A stretch of 64,000 bases of DNA from Eucommia ulmoides (Eukaryota > Streptophyta > Magnoliopsida > Garryales > Eucommiaceae). Positions 45,665 to 58,360 of the stretch are shown here, piece after piece. The DNA lies in the NCBI GenBank assembly GCA_016647705.1, contig CM028327.1, forward strand, positions 45,401,114 through 45,465,113. Reading direction: 5' to 3'. A program made the position numbers and the translations under genes. Every line of letters starts with the position of its first letter. Positions within the stretch are counted from its first letter, which is position 1. Below the pieces are notes generated by a model. It saw nothing but the letters and a program-made list of their open reading frames with translations. It searched no databases and had not been told where the DNA came from.

Positions 45665-45813
45665 GTATTGATTAACAGTCCACAAATTTAAATTTTTTTA
45701 TCGTGTAGTCTTGTAACACATAAAAGTTAATATAATTTTTTTGGTAAAAAGTTACAATAATTTTCATTGTGTGCAATAATTTTGAATTTTTGACAAAATT
45801 ATTGTACCGAACG

Positions 45814-46086
45814 TAGGGATGACAACGGTTCGGTTTTGACCCGGTTTTACTAGAGACCAAATTAAATATGTTAGGCATATGCCAGATCCAAAATCGTCAA
45901 TTTTTTAGAAAATAATTTTAAAGCCAAACCGTTAATTTTATACAAAATCAAAACCACGAAATCGTTAAAGTTTTTTAATTTCAAAATCAAAATCGTAAAT
46001 AAAATCATTTAACGGGTTTTAAAACCGAATCGTTCGGTTTAATTTGATTTGGTTACTCGTCGGTTTGAGTTGAATTGTCATGGCTA
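45814..46086. mobile_element. Short hAT-type MITE related to the 5370 element
   Basis: 273 bp from TAGGGATGACAACGGTTCGG to TTGTCATGGCTA. The inside repeats AACCGAACCG-type motifs, in the opposite orientation to the 5370 element. The flanking octamers ACCGAACG and ATCGCACA agree at five of eight positions, consistent with an aged target duplication. Confidence 0.75.
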
Positions 46087-46298
46087 ATCGCACAGGTTGA
46101 ATGAATAATGAATTTTAAAATTAATTGAATATTTAAAAGATGTGGACTTTATAAAAATAAATAAATTAATTAATTAATAATTAAGTAGATATTATAACGA
46201 ATAATAAATCCCGCGACTCAGTATTTCTTTTTGGATAAAAATATACCAGAATTCCTGGAGTTTCTTAATCTTTCGCTCGAATCTCTCTCCTCTCCCTC

Positions 46299-46306
46299 TA
46301 TTTAAA
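46299..46306 (+). promoter_or_regulatory. TATA box of fructokinase A
   Basis: TATTTAAA within CTCTATTTAAACCCCCC, 104 bases before the start codon. The same sequence is kept before fructokinase B, where most flanking sequence has diverged. A CT/TC-rich leader (about 46336-46386) follows. Confidence 0.7.
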
Positions 46307-46409
46307 CCCCCCTCCACCACCATTTTTACTCTCTCTCCTCTCATCGAGTTTTCTCTCTCTATATATATTGCTCTCTCTCTCTCGCTCGATTCCATATTCA
46401 CTGTTCCTC

Positions 46410-46861
46410 ATGGCTCATAGCAATGGATCGTCTTCCAGTGGTTTGATCGTCAGCTTCGGCGAGATGCTGATCGATTTCGTGCCGACAGTGTCTGGCGTTT
46501 CTCTGGCCGAGGCCCCAGGATTCCTCAAGGCTCCCGGCGGTGCTCCGGCCAACGTGGCCATCGCTGTGTCCCGGCTCGGAGGAACCGCGGCCTTTGTCGG
46601 CAAGCTCGGCGACGACGAGTTCGGTCACATGCTCGCCGGAATATTGAAGGAGAACGGCGTCGGTGCCGACGGGATCAACTTCGATAAGGGAGCCAGGACC
46701 GCCCTGGCGTTTGTGACCCTGCGCGCCGACGGTGAGCGGGAGTTCATGTTCTACAGGAACCCTAGCGCCGATATGCTGTTGACTCCCGATGAGCTCAATC
46801 TCGAGCTTATTAGATCTGTAAGTTCTGTTTTGCTCTGCTCAAATCTCTCTTCTTCACCGTA

Positions 46862-46894
<33 letters not shown>

Positions 46895-49800
46895 TGCGCG
46901 CGATACAGATCGATTTTCTCGCTCTAGAAACTCCGATCATTATCAGATCGTATTTTTCGCCGTGGATCACGCTTATCAGTTCAACTTTTTCCCCGATTAC
47001 GATGAACATGAATAAAAATTAAAATAAATATCTGAAAAATAAATAAATCAAATAATAAAATTAACCAAAAAGCTCATCACGTGACTGCAAATGATCAATC
47101 GACTAGACAAATTAGCTATATTATATCGTAAAAATCCTAGTTGTTTGTGCTAAAATTACTTACTTTCTATTTTTTTTTATGGAATGCTTATGAATTGCAA
47201 TGTTTTCGCTAGATCTTTGAATTTAATTTTCATAATTGAAGGTATGTCCATATTTAGTTTTTTTAATCAATTTATTTCATATAATTTCCAGAGCATTAAT
47301 AAATTAATTACACAAATTGGACTTTTCACCCCATAATTTATGGAATCTTTTTCTGTTTTTTTCTTAATTTAATTACAATTTTGAATCAATCAACGCTGAA
47401 GAGTTGCTTTAATTTTTCAATTTTTTTTAGGCAAAAGTTTTTCACTATGGATCAATAAGCTTGATAGTGGAGCCATGTAGATCAGCTCATTTGAAGGCAA
47501 TGGAAGTGGCAAAGGAAGCCGGTGCTCTGCTCTCTTATGACCCAAATCTCCGGCTGCCGTTGTGGCCGTCGGCCGAGGAGGCGCGTGAGCAGATCCTCAG
47601 TATATGGGATAAGGCTGACGTTATTAAGGTGAGTGACGTGGAGTTGGAGTTCTTGACTGGAAAGGATTGTACCGGTGATATTGATGACGCCGTTGCAATG
47701 TCTCTGTGGCACGATAACTTGAAGCTCCTCCTTGTCACCCTTGGAGAGAAAGGCTGCAAATATTACACTAAGGTATCCCACTACTCTCTCTCTTCTATCG
47801 ATGTCGGAAAATTTATTTTTTTCCTGATGATTTAGTGATAAAATACATTAAAATTAGAGATGGATCATGTAAATTTGAACTCTTTGATGCCTAATTGGAG
47901 ATTGATTGATCTTTAGGGTGCATTTGGGTGAGGTATTTGAAGAAGCTCTTTGTATGGTGATCTTAAATCTCTTTCAACCCCAAAATCCTCTCATACATCG
48001 GGCCTTTAAACTGGTTATTGGACCAGAGATGTTGTAATCTAGGCTATGAAAGCAATGTAGGGTGGTATTGGACATCTCTCAACCCCAAAAGTTAGCTCTG
48101 ACACCTTCCACATTCGATATGAGATAAACTCAACAATATTTCATCAGGATTTGTAATTTAAAAAAAAAAATAGTAAGAAAAATTTACAAATTTGTTGTCG
48201 AAATCAAATACATTACCAAAAGGGCCCTCTAGTTATCAAATTTTACATATAATGCGTAGGTAGGTGAGGACTATTTAATGTCAAATGTTAGATCCAACTC
48301 CTGCATTTAAAGTTTAGTTCAGCTACTCTGGCTACTGAAATATTGGGTGAAGAAGGACAAATGAAATTAGTGCTTTTGGCCTCTTGAAAAACAAAAACCC
48401 AAAAAAAAATTAAACTAACCTAACCCCATAATTGAAGTTGCTTACAGAAGTGGTTGAAGTCTTCACTAATTTCAATGGTTTGTTGTGGATTCTTTAAAGA
48501 ACTTTTGGCTTTGTTCTAAATCAAGTTGCATTAGTTTTATAATAACTATTAGTATTTCTTAAATGTTTTTATATTACCCAAAAAAATATTATTCTTCTTA
48601 TTTTATTTTTTTTATTTTAATTTCTTGAATTTTGTCAGATCTAGGCCTTATAAGTTTGGCTTGTAGCCAAAAAAGAAACCTTGATAATATAATGTGTTTG
48701 GATTAATGATGCCAATTAGTGGTGGTATGGATCATGCTGTAGTTAATTAAAACAATAATTAGCTAAGCTAAGCTGGATTAGGCGTCATGCTTATGCCCAT
48801 ATTATTTTTAAATATGCCTGAAAATATTGCTTTATTATATTTTAATTCAATAGCTAGTGGGCACTCATATTCATGGCTTTGCCTTTACAGAAAGGGGTCA
48901 TTTTGCTTGCCATTGCCCATTTGAGCAAATTGTGTTTTATTTTATAATATTATGATGATGCTGACTTAATCATTTAAAAACCTTAGGGCCTGTTTGGTCC
49001 TGTGGTGGAGTTTGGTGAGCTTAGAAAACACTTTGCAACTTGCCCTGCTTTCACACATTGCAATTTTGTGCATAGCCAAACAGGGCCTTGGCTTGTTTTG
49101 TGAGGGTTAAAGGAAATATTTTTTTATGAAATTTTGCTTAAAATTCCAAAAAATAATCATTCAATATTGAAAATTTGCACCCAAAAAAAAGATTTTTCCT
49201 CATGTGATCTACTATTCACCCAAATTCACGTGCTAAGAAGTTCAAAAATTTGTTCAGAATTCATTCAATATTGAAAAGTTGTGATTGTGCATTGACATTT
49301 GACTTCTGAACATACTGTTGTTATCGCTTAAACTATATGGGCAAAAATTTTAGAAGACTATTCACTAAGAACCCGCAATTTTATTTTATTTTTGAAACTT
49401 ATTTTTAACATTTCATGTGAAAAACAGAGTTTCCATGGATCAGTCGATGCATTTCACGTAAAAACAATCGATACAACTGGAGCTGGAGACTCATTCGTGG
49501 GCGCCCTCCTCTGCAAGATTGTTGATGATCAAGCCATCCTTGAGGTAAATTTCTTATCTTCATCTCATGCACACCAATTTTTTTTTTTTTTTTTTTTTTT
49601 TTGTAAACACGATAAAATCCGACTAAACTCAAGTCTTGTAGTCTAGTGATTATCTAGAGCGCCTATCTAGTAGAAGAACTGTTAAAAAAAAAAAAAAACT
49701 GCAAACATGATAAAATCCGACTGAACTCAAGACTTGTAGTCCGGTGGTTTTCTGGAGTGTCCAACCATTTGTAAAAAAGAAAAAAAAAATCTGACTTGAC

Positions 49801-50096
49801 ATTTGTAAATTTGGTAAATAATTTCTTGACCACATAACATGATTTTTTTTTTCTTAATTGTCACTTTCATACTTTTTTTTTTTTTTTTTTGGGTAAAAGT
49901 CACTTTCATACAAATAGTGAATTGTTAATCATTGATTTGGGGGGGGTGTTAAATGTAATTAATGCAGGAGGAAGGAAGGCTGAAGGAAGTACTCAGATTT
50001 TCATGTGCTTGTGGAGCCATCACCACCACCAAGAAAGGCGCAATTCCAGCTCTTCCCACTGAAACTGAAGCCCTTGCTATTCTCAAAGGAGAATAG
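46410..50096 (+). CDS. Fructokinase A (PfkB family), intact, four exons
   Basis: Exons 46410-46817, 47431-47772, 49428-49544 and 49968-50096 are all in phase 0 with GT..AG borders and give 331 residues, the normal length for plant cytosolic fructokinase. The enzyme transfers phosphate from ATP to fructose, feeding fructose from sucrose breakdown into glycolysis and starch synthesis. PfkB signature 1 is [16 protein letters not shown] (residues 43-58). Signature 2 is [14 protein letters not shown] (265-278), with the catalytic Asp at 271 and the anion-hole GAGD. The C-terminus reads [19 protein letters not shown]. No transit peptide is seen. The start [10 protein letters not shown] is 14 codons after an upstream in-frame ATG, and the shorter start fits the family. 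Intron 2 is 1655 bases and holds MITE-like sequence. A close paralogue lies at 58361-62601. Confidence 0.96.
48987..49090. mobile_element. ~100-bp MITE in fructokinase intron 2
   Basis: GGGCCTGTTTGGTCCTGTG at the left and GCATAGCCAAACAGGGCC at the right form an inverted repeat. Copy B keeps the left part (61909-61945, GGGCCTGTTTGATCCTGTGG), so the insertion predates the block duplication and was partly deleted in B. Confidence 0.65.
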
Positions 50097-50498
50097 AAAA
50101 AACAGCCCCCACCCCACCTTTCTTTTGATTTGATTTGGCTTTTTTTTTTTAATAGGTTTTAGTTTTTTTATTTCTTCTTCAAGTTTTGCTTGCAATTTTA
50201 TCAAAGTAGGTTTGTTTTTTTCTCTGTTTTTCCTTTTTTTTTTATTGCTTGCAATGATGAAAGACAAGTCTTAAATCAATAAATTTCATCATTTTTGCCA
50301 TTTGTTTGTCTCCTCTAGAGGACTTTGGTGCAATGTAGCTATCATAACTTGTCCCTTTTTTTTCTAGAGAGAGTGTTAATGTTTGTTTTTCTCGTTCTTA
50401 GATCTATATTTATGTTCCCAAAACACTTGGAACAAAAATAAATTTTCTTGTTTCATATTCTTGTTTTTGTTCACAATTTTTTAGATTAGAAACACGAA
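50097..50498 (+). other. Fructokinase A 3' flank
   Basis: Similar to 62602-62900 behind copy B: GCTTGCAATTYTATC, GTAGGTTTGTTTTTT, GATGRAAGACAAGTCTTAA, CATTTGYTTGTCTCCTC. It therefore probably contains the 3' UTR, with polyadenylation-like AATAAA at about 50278. Beyond 50340 the copies diverge. Confidence 0.6.
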
Positions 50499-50840
50499 GG
50501 TCCCATTTGGTTAATATTTTTGTTCCCTGATTTGTGTTCCTGGTCATAAAATTTTGGGATTAATATATAGAAACGTGTTTGGTAAATATTTTTTGTTCTC
50601 AAAATTTTGAGAATAATTTTGAAATTCCTTAAAAATCTGAGAAATAAAAAAATTATTTTATTCACTCCCACAAAATTATACCCGTTATCACTCCGTTGGT
50701 CACTATACATTTAAAGAAAAGAAAAGAAAAAAAAGAACAAATGTTGCAACCAAACATGTTTCTTGTTTATGTTCTCATAAATTAAAAAAAACAATTTCAG
50801 GACAATAGTTGTTACCAAACATGTTCTATTATCAGAATGA
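50499..50840. mobile_element. Harbinger-like MITE copy related to 37226
   Basis: Starts GGTCCCATTTGGTTAATATT and ends TTACCAAACATGTTCTATTA. Shares GTTCCCTGATTTGTGTTCC, GAACAAATGTTGCAACCAA and ACAATTTCAGGACAATAGT with the 37226 copy. No clear target duplication. Confidence 0.55.
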
Positions 50841-52838
50841 AAACAGAATTTATATCTTAGTTTATTGAAAGTAAAAACCTTAAAAGCCCAACTCACTACA
50901 ACAACTACAACAATAAAATCTTCACTACACACACACACACAAAAAAAAAAAAAGACATAGAAATTGTATCGAGGAGGTTGAATTGGCCAGCTGTATTGGT
51001 TGAAGCTCAAGCACTTCCGCGGCTGCAGCGGCCCCTGCTGATGCCTTGGGTGAAAGTTGCTTCTCGAAAAGTCCTATTGATCGCTCAAATATAAAACCTA
51101 GATTTAAGTGCAAGATATTGTAAGTACCTGAAGTTAGAATGTCAAACCACAGTGATCGAATTGTGATTATTAATTTTATCTTATTTTATGATTGAATTTA
51201 ACGAAATTGATTTTTGGTTTTTTTTTTTTTTTTTTTTTTTATTAAAATGCAAAAGAAAAAATAAATAAATTGAAATATAATATGATAAAGGACTGCATTA
51301 GGGGCATGTATTTGTTTTTCAATCATCCCAATGCATTTTACTCTTTATCTATTTTGATTCTGTGTATAATGAAATAATCTAACTACGAGATAGATTACAA
51401 CGAAAGTTTGACCACTTAATCGACATGAACTATCTTCGGGATTCGATTTTACTAATTTACGGTGAACCAATCCCTAAGCATAATCCTTCCTATTAAACCG
51501 TATCAATTTCAATAAGAATGGATTGTATAACGGTTATATCTAAACAACAGGTATTAAATCTAACCCACAAATACTAATAATTTATTTCTAACATTTATAA
51601 AAATGATAAAAACAAGAACCAATTGGATAAACAATGCAAAAACATGAACTTCTTTGTCACACAATCTTATACACGGATAAAATAAATTAAGAAATAAAAC
51701 TACTTAGAAAAATTTAGAACAAATACAACCCTAACCCGATTTGGAGGCTTAGCCGTTCATGGAATTGTTAGACTCCATGAATTTCTTCTTTGATATTGAT
51801 CCCCCCTCTGGAATTTTTGTTCTCTGATATTGATTCCTTCAAGTGAAGAAGATGATGAACGAATATGAATAATGAAGAGAAATGAAAATTAAATGAAAGA
51901 TCCTTCCAAAAATGGTCGAAATCCTCTATTTAATTGTCTTTAAATACCCATAATTTCCCCTTTAATCCAATGGTTCCCCAAATTGGGGAACCATTTCCGC
52001 AAAAGAGTTGCGGGCGCGATCCACACTAACCAAAGACGTTGAGCCTCTGGTTTGGGCCATGCCCTCGACTTGATGGGCCTCGCCCGTGACTCGGCTCGAT
52101 CGCTATCGGGTTGCAATTTGGGTCATGGGTAGAATTGGGGGCTTTTCTCAAATTTTGTTTAAGTTATTTTCTCTAGTCTTTTTAGGCATTTTTTTATTTC
52201 CGAGTTTATACCCGCAAAAATAATAAATTGTGTTATTACTAATTCAAAATTGATAAAAAGACTAACAAAATTATAGATTTTGGACAAAATTTTGGTACAA
52301 AATTGAGAACGATCACCTATGTCTATGAACCACTTTAGCTCTCCAATCTCGAGTTGTTCCTTCTTCATAAAAGAAAAAAAAAATCCTCGAAATTGGAACT
52401 TTAAAGAAGGATCAAATATAATTTTGCAAATGTTGGGGGACTAAAATGATATGAGAGGTCTCAAAATTTTGAGAATAATATGTTCCCAAACGTTGTGTTT
52501 CAACAAGTCGATTTTGATATTCATCAGAAGGTCAAAAGTTCTAGTCTTATCACAAGTAAGATTTAATGTACGGGTCATTTGGTTGTCTAAATTATAATAA
52601 CAATAATCTTATTTTTGATGAATTGATTCAAATATTTCTTTATTTACCTATGTGATTTAATCACATTTACATATTGTTTGTTAAAAAAATACAATTATTT
52701 TTAGTTTTAAAGTTATATTTTACTCTATTTATACTAGAAAATAAAATTACTAAATTGGTCAACTGCCTAATTTAAGTGTTTTCAATTCTTACAACTAAAC
52801 ACTATAGTATAATAATTCATAAATTGACAAATTATCCA
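50841..52838. other. Spacer with retroelement-like sequence
   Basis: An AC microsatellite sits at about 50926-50941. A minus-strand open frame at 50925-51113 (ERSIGLFEKQLSPKASAGAA, AAAEVLELQ) resembles a captured exon, but I do not recognise it. 51940-52330 is GC-richer and contains a stretch (about 52200-52330) matching 63770-63890 in inverted orientation (GAGAACGATCACC, TAATTCAAAATTGATAAAAA). It looks LTR-retroelement-derived. Nothing intact. Confidence 0.45.
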
Positions 52839-53620
52839 AACAATCTTGCACATCTCTCCACAGTTTGACCATGATAGATTGTGATAAGCTAAAGTCGATC
52901 CCAAGCTTAGAGAGCCTCAAGTCCCTTACAACTCTAGCCATTTGTAACTGTGAGATATTGGAGAGTCTGCCACAAGACCTATAGTCTTGCACATCTTTTC
53001 GCAGTTTGGCCGTAAGACATTGTTGCACTCTAAAGTCGATCCCAAGCTTAGAGGACCTAAACTCTCTTACAACAATGGACATTTGTAATCGTAAGATGCT
53101 GGAGAGACTGGTAGAAGGTCTACAATCCTGCAATATCTCCGCAGTCTAACTATAAGATTGTCATAGTCTAAAGTTGATGCCAAACTTAGAGGACTTCTAG
53201 TCCCTTACATCTATGGATTGTGTAGTCGTGAGATGTTGGAGAGTTTGTCACAAGGTCTACAATCATGCATATCTGTCGACAAGTTGGTCATAAGAGATTG
53301 TAATAATCTAAATTTGATGGCATCAGTTTGACACAACTTGGTGTTTCGAAGTTACACCTTAGACTTTGAACCTGTCCTCCCTCACCTGCTTAGAGACATT
53401 GTCTATTGGAGGGAAAACTTTTTCTTTGGCTATGGATTTTTTCAAAGTGATCCAACACCTACGACAATGGGTTTCTCTTTGTACATTAACATTGGTTGGT
53501 TAACCTGACTGTGAAACTCTACCTGAACAACTTCAGTGCTTCACTTCCCTTACTTCTATAACTCTAATTTGGAGTGGAAGCTTTGTCAGATTGGTTTGGT
53601 AAGCTCAAGTCCCTAGAGCT
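52839..53620 (+). pseudogene. NLR LRR-region fragment
   Basis: Matches about 24470-25260 of the intact NLR: CTTGCACATCTCTCC, AAGTCGATCCCAAGCTTAGA, GAGAGTCTGCCACAAGACCT, then the later TTGTCTATTGGAGGGA and CTACGACAATGGGTTTCTCT blocks. It has at least three of the 141-bp LRR units. In-frame stops (for example ACCTATAG after CAAG at 52980) and deletions prevent any product. No NB-ARC part is attached. Confidence 0.9.
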
Positions 53621-54684
53621 TCCTCTAAACGACTCTCTTCCTTTAAATAAGTGTTCTACTGTTATTTATAGATAATTTATTTTTTAATGTTATTTTTTAG
53701 TCCTTCATGGTTTTACTTAATATTATATATGATATCAAATTTAAATTCACCATTAGTTAACATAAATTCTATATATTCAATTTAATTAATATTAATCAAA
53801 GAATTTAAAAAGAAAAAAAAGAAAGGACAAAATATGATTTATTCAGAGAACAATCTATTAAAATTCTCAAAATAAAATACAATAATTATATTTCATTTGA
53901 TAACAAATTAATTGGGTACTTTGAGTTTTTAATTTACTAATATAAATTTAAAAATAATCACTTTCATATAAAAATATATTTTTTTGCATAAAAAAAATAA
54001 AATAAAGCATAATCAAACATCTCTATTACTATGCCAAAATACATTCATCTCTATTAATTGAAATTCATTTAATCAAAAGTAATAAAAAATAATCTACACA
54101 AAGTCACCCAATTAAAAATTATACAATATTAATGATTAAACTAATTACATTATTATTATTATATACATTATTCATTTTAATTAATAATAACTGATCGGAT
54201 AAAATAATTAGACTATAATCCAGCCCTAAAAATTAACGGGCTCAAAATTTAAGACGGGCCTAAAACCTTAACCAAGACCTATAAAATAAATAATGCGCTA
54301 GGTGGGCCGGGCCGCCAAGCCCGTGCCCTACTAATAATCATTCTTTTAATCTAAAAAATATTATAAATAAATAAAATGATAATCGGAGATCAGTCCAAAA
54401 TAGCTTATTAGTCCCATTTAAAACATAAATTTTGATTTAATCTTTTAAATTGATTTTTACTTGCGTATTAATCGCGCATTTGCTTATATCTGTGTAATAT
54501 TAATTACAGATTACAAATTATATGTAATTCTATGTTAATATATATATTATATTTAATAAATATTTTAAATATAAGTTAGACATTTGTCACTACGAGATTG
54601 CAGCGCATGTATTGAATTTTTTACAATTGGTCATGAGATTTTTTTAAATTAAAAGGAAAAGAAGGGAATCACCAATAAATAAAT
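53621..54684. other. AT-rich spacer
   Basis: No gene recognised. 54230-54345 contains GGGCCGGGCCGCCAAGCCCG-type sequence resembling the subterminal parts of the hAT MITEs at 12117 and 39363, probably a decayed fragment. Confidence 0.45.
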
Positions 54685-57520
54685 CCGAGCCCAGCCAAAC
54701 TCGGGTATGGGCTATGGACTGTTCTCAGTCGAGCTCGGGCGCGACGCGGAAGGCCGGCGATCCGATGGACTTTTACGGCGACTTCAAGGTTTTTGTCTCT
54801 CTTCTCGCTGTCTAACTCCTTCGCACCGTGGAACGCCGGCGAAGACGCCGAAACATTGTCGCCGGCCAGCGCATTTGTCCGTCTCCTATCTCTCTAGGTA
54901 CTTTATGCTCTTTCATGTGATAAATTCAAGTTCTAGATTTAGGGTTTATTCAAGTTACAGATTTGTTAGTTTCAATTTTGCAGTGTTATTTTGCTGTGAA
55001 TGCACCTGTGATACGTCCAATATTGTCAAATTTATGCGCATTCGTTTGATTTTCGATTAATTTTCTTAGGTTGAATTCTATCCCATTTCAAAATTACCAA
55101 CTTTGCAGTACCTGGAACTGGAAGAAACTAGCATATAGACACACATGCGCACATCTATGTTTCGCACCCTCCGTAGAATTTCTTCACCTTTATTGTCCAA
55201 GACCCCTTCTTCCAAAAGTATTTATATTAGGTAACCTCCCCCCCTTGTGTGTGTGTGTGTATTAGTATTCACACCTTCCTGTTTTGATTATTTCTCTCAT
55301 CTTCTTACAGCTCCATTCATTACAAACCAGAACCAGTTTTTGCTCCTCTCACTCACCTCCATTCTTCCCATCGAAGCCATGGTGGCTATTGAGGAATTTC
55401 AGTCATAGTTCTGTGAATTTTGTGATATCTGAAAGAAAGCCCAAGATTGAGACCCACGAATTAGATTTTTGCATGCGTTCATTTTGAATTTCAATGCCCG
55501 AGGCACCAATTCCATTCTAACAGACACCACCTTAGTCAATTTATGAATTATTACATTTTGATGTTTCGGTGTGAGAAATAAAAATTAGAAAAACTCAATT
55601 TGCAAGTTAACCATTTTTGTTCTAGTTTAACTCATTTATATTTTATATTATTTGAGTTATATCTATATATCCAATCAAACTTAGAATGAATTAGTGTTTC
55701 CAACCCAACTCAACTCAACCCATCTCAAAAATTTTGGGATTAATGTTTGGGAATGCGTTTGGCAAACTCAATTCTGTTCCCATCCCATCTCATCCCAAAA
55801 AGTGAGAATTGATTCTCAAAATTCCAAGAGAATAAGAAACAAAAAAAGGCTTTTTTTTTTTTTTTTTTCTTTCCAAAATATACATCCCATTTTAGGATAC
55901 ACTAGGAATATTTTGAATTATTAGTTAGTCCCTTTTTTCAACCTTTGGTAACCTCATTTCCACGTTTTTCTTTTTCTTTTTCCTCCAAAACCTCATCTTG
56001 CTCTCTCTCCTCGATCTCTATTTTCGTCTTCTCGTATCCATCGTGTTCGTTGTCATCGTCTTGCCGTAGCAGTCGTCGTCTGTAAGCTCTCTCTCTTTGC
56101 TGAATTGATTTCATCGACGAAATCGATTCCGTTCACGAAATTTGGAAATCGATTTAGGTTTAGGGTTTGCGAAATCGATTTTGTTTCGTTAACGAAATCG
56201 ATTTAGGGTATACGGTTCACGAAATCGGAACATCGATTTAGGTTTAGGGTTTGTGAAATCGATTTTGGGTTCTATTGCTGTTTTCGATTCCGAAATCATG
56301 GATTCGTTGCTATTTTCAATCGATGTGTTTTGCTAGTTGGTATCAAAATTCTTCATTTGCTCAATCGAAGAGAGATTCCACTGTCAAACTCCATTCTTCA
56401 TTCTACAGTCAATACTTCCGTCTTCATCTCGATGTTGAAACAATTTTTGGAGCTTAATTGAATTGAGCTACACCAAGAATTGTTGGAATAAATAATTATT
56501 GAAATAAATAAATAAAGAAAGAAAGAATAATTGTTGAGGAAACAATTCCAAAATTATGCGATCTCAAACGTGATTCTGTTCCCAGTACAAAACAAAATTT
56601 TGTTGTTACCAAATGCAATTATGTTCTCTGAAGGAAACAAAATTCTCATCTCAACCCATCCCATCCCAGGTGGGATGAGAAAAGTGGAAACACTAACCAA
56701 ACGCCACCTTAGAAGCCTTTAACCATGAATTCTAATTTTCTAAAATTTGAAATTTTAAGAATTATTTTAAATGATTTCGTATTTTTATTTTTTATTTTTT
56801 AATGATTTCTTATACGTGTGTACGTCCATATTTTTTTTAATACAAAATAAATAAATATCTGGATCCACTTCCTATTTTTTCTCTTCAGCATCTACCCAAC
56901 AAGAAATTTTAATTACACTTTGCACCTTAACTATTGAGAGTTAATTTTTCTACATGAATTTTTCAATTTCATCATATTATTCCCGAAAATTTTACATTGG
57001 TGTCAAAATCAATGAATCGTGTATTCGATTGGGCGCAATTTAACTAATAAGTACACTTTATTTACCTTTTTCCTCTTCTTAGCCCTAGTTCATTAATATA
57101 ACAAAGGGGTTTATCAACTAGTTTATGTGATTAGGACTTATATTATGTTTCTAAGTTTTATTTGATTTCATTTTTTTTATATTGATTTAAGGCTCTTGAA
57201 AAATCTAAGTATGAGCAATCGCTCGAGTCTGCCAGGTGATTCATCGCCATAGCTGAGAAAGAATTGGAATTATATTATCGGCATAATGCACTATACGGTG
57301 ATCCAAACGACCGAAACCAAAATTCAAATCTGGACAGTCCAAGAAAATTTTTACAGGAGCCAAACAAGGCCAAAATGGTTGAAGAAGAAACAGCACAGTC
57401 TGATCAAGAGAGTGAAGATGATTCTGATGATGGCATGACTAGTCTTGATCTTGATTCTTGTGATGTAGAAAGTGAAGAGAGCTCCTCAGGTATGCCAAAC
57501 AAACTTGAACCACGATTAGG
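54685..57520 (+). pseudogene. Duplicate CRM-domain gene, broken
   Basis: Mirrors the intact gene at 34.0-37.1 kb. The promoter and leader (CGAGCCCAGCCAAACTCG, TATGGGCTATGGACTG) match near 54685-54980. Exon 1 (ATGTTTCGCACCCTCCGTAG) lies at about 55159-55232. The first half of exon 2 (AACCAGTTTTTGCTCCTCTC, CCATGGTGGCTATTGAGG) lies at about 55308-55466, then is cut and joined to MITE sequence. Exon 3, with the whole CRM domain, is missing. Exon 4 is at 57192-57520 and carries a CGA-to-TGA stop (CCAGGTGATTCATC) at 57236. A Harbinger-like MITE occupies 55691-56708. Exon 4 still reads open for about 80 further codons, but no functional protein is possible. Confidence 0.92.
55691..56708. mobile_element. 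Harbinger-like MITE inside the CRM pseudogene
   Basis: The right end (other strand) GGTGGCGTTTGGTTAGTGTT matches the left TTAGTGTTTCCAACCC except that about 12 left-terminal bases are lost. TTA follows the right end. The interior holds a CT-rich leader-like stretch (about 55970-56100) and a tandem GAAATCGATTTAGGTTTAGG array (56110-56270). It belongs with the elements at 6874 and 37753. Confidence 0.7.
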
Positions 57521-58360
57521 TAGTAGTGTCATAATAAAAAATTCTGTAAGAGAGTTTTTGGTTGTGTTGAATTTGAGCCACGGGAGATTTTTGTTTTTTG
57601 CCATGCATATATATTTAGTTCTTGCTTCATGAGATTTTTACTCAAAAATGGTTTGCAAAATGTTGGATAACTAAATAGACTCAAGTATTAAAAAAAATGA
57701 CATGGGATGTCTTTGCTATTTGTTGAAAATCGAAATGATCGGTTCTGTTTGGATTTAAACTCTTAATTACCAACTAAAGTGTGTGGTAGGGGTGGTGGTA
57801 CATCACCTTTATATCATGAAGAATATTAATCTTTGAAAAAAAAAAAAAAAAGGGTTTTGTACATAGAATAAAGTAATTCTTAAAAAAGGGATTAGAATAA
57901 AGTAAAAAGGGTTTAGAATAAAGTGAGTCTAAAAAAAAAGGGATTCTTTGTCCATCGAGTTATATAGTCCGTGCATGACTTTACTTCAAAGGCACTTCTC
58001 CATAATCCTTAATTACATTTGATAATATTTATTTTGCAATTAAATGTCATAAATATATAAATTAATTTTTAATATTTGTCATCCAAACATTTCAATACAA
58101 TACCCCAAAACCTTTTTGTTATTATCCTAAATTACTATGGGTTTAATTTTGATAATTTTGAATAAAGAAAAATTAATAATTATGTAAGATATTATAAAGA
58201 ATAATAATCCTGCGAATATAACTGAATTCATGGATTTTCTTAATCCTCCGTCTGAATCTCTGTCCTCTCCCTCTATTTAAACCCCCCTTCAATCTCCATT
58301 TTGACTATCACTTCTCTCATGGAGTCTTCTCTCTACATATAGTTGTATTCCGTATTCCTC
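57521..58360 (+). other. Compact CRM-fructokinase spacer, copy B
   Basis: Contains the segments that flank the insertions in copy A: GGTGGTGGTACATCACCTTT at 57789, TTTACTTCAAAGGCAC at about 57981, ATTTGTCATCCAAACATTTC at about 58073, and the leader before fructokinase B. This shows the pre-insertion arrangement of the copy A spacer. Confidence 0.75.
58274..58281 (+). promoter_or_regulatory. TATA box of fructokinase B
   Basis: TATTTAAA in CTCTATTTAAACCCCCC, 80 bases before the start codon, identical to copy A. The CT-rich leader of copy A is much shorter here. Confidence 0.7.

Noticed and set aside
45435-45675. Open frames on both strands in the GC-rich stretch before fructokinase A
   Set aside because: They fall inside a solo LTR with clear target duplications; no domain or codon signal.
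57264-57632. 122-residue frame similar to the CRM protein C-terminus as a possible small gene
   Set aside because: It is exon 4 of the broken CRM copy, preceded by an in-frame stop and lacking exon 3; no independent promoter is visible.
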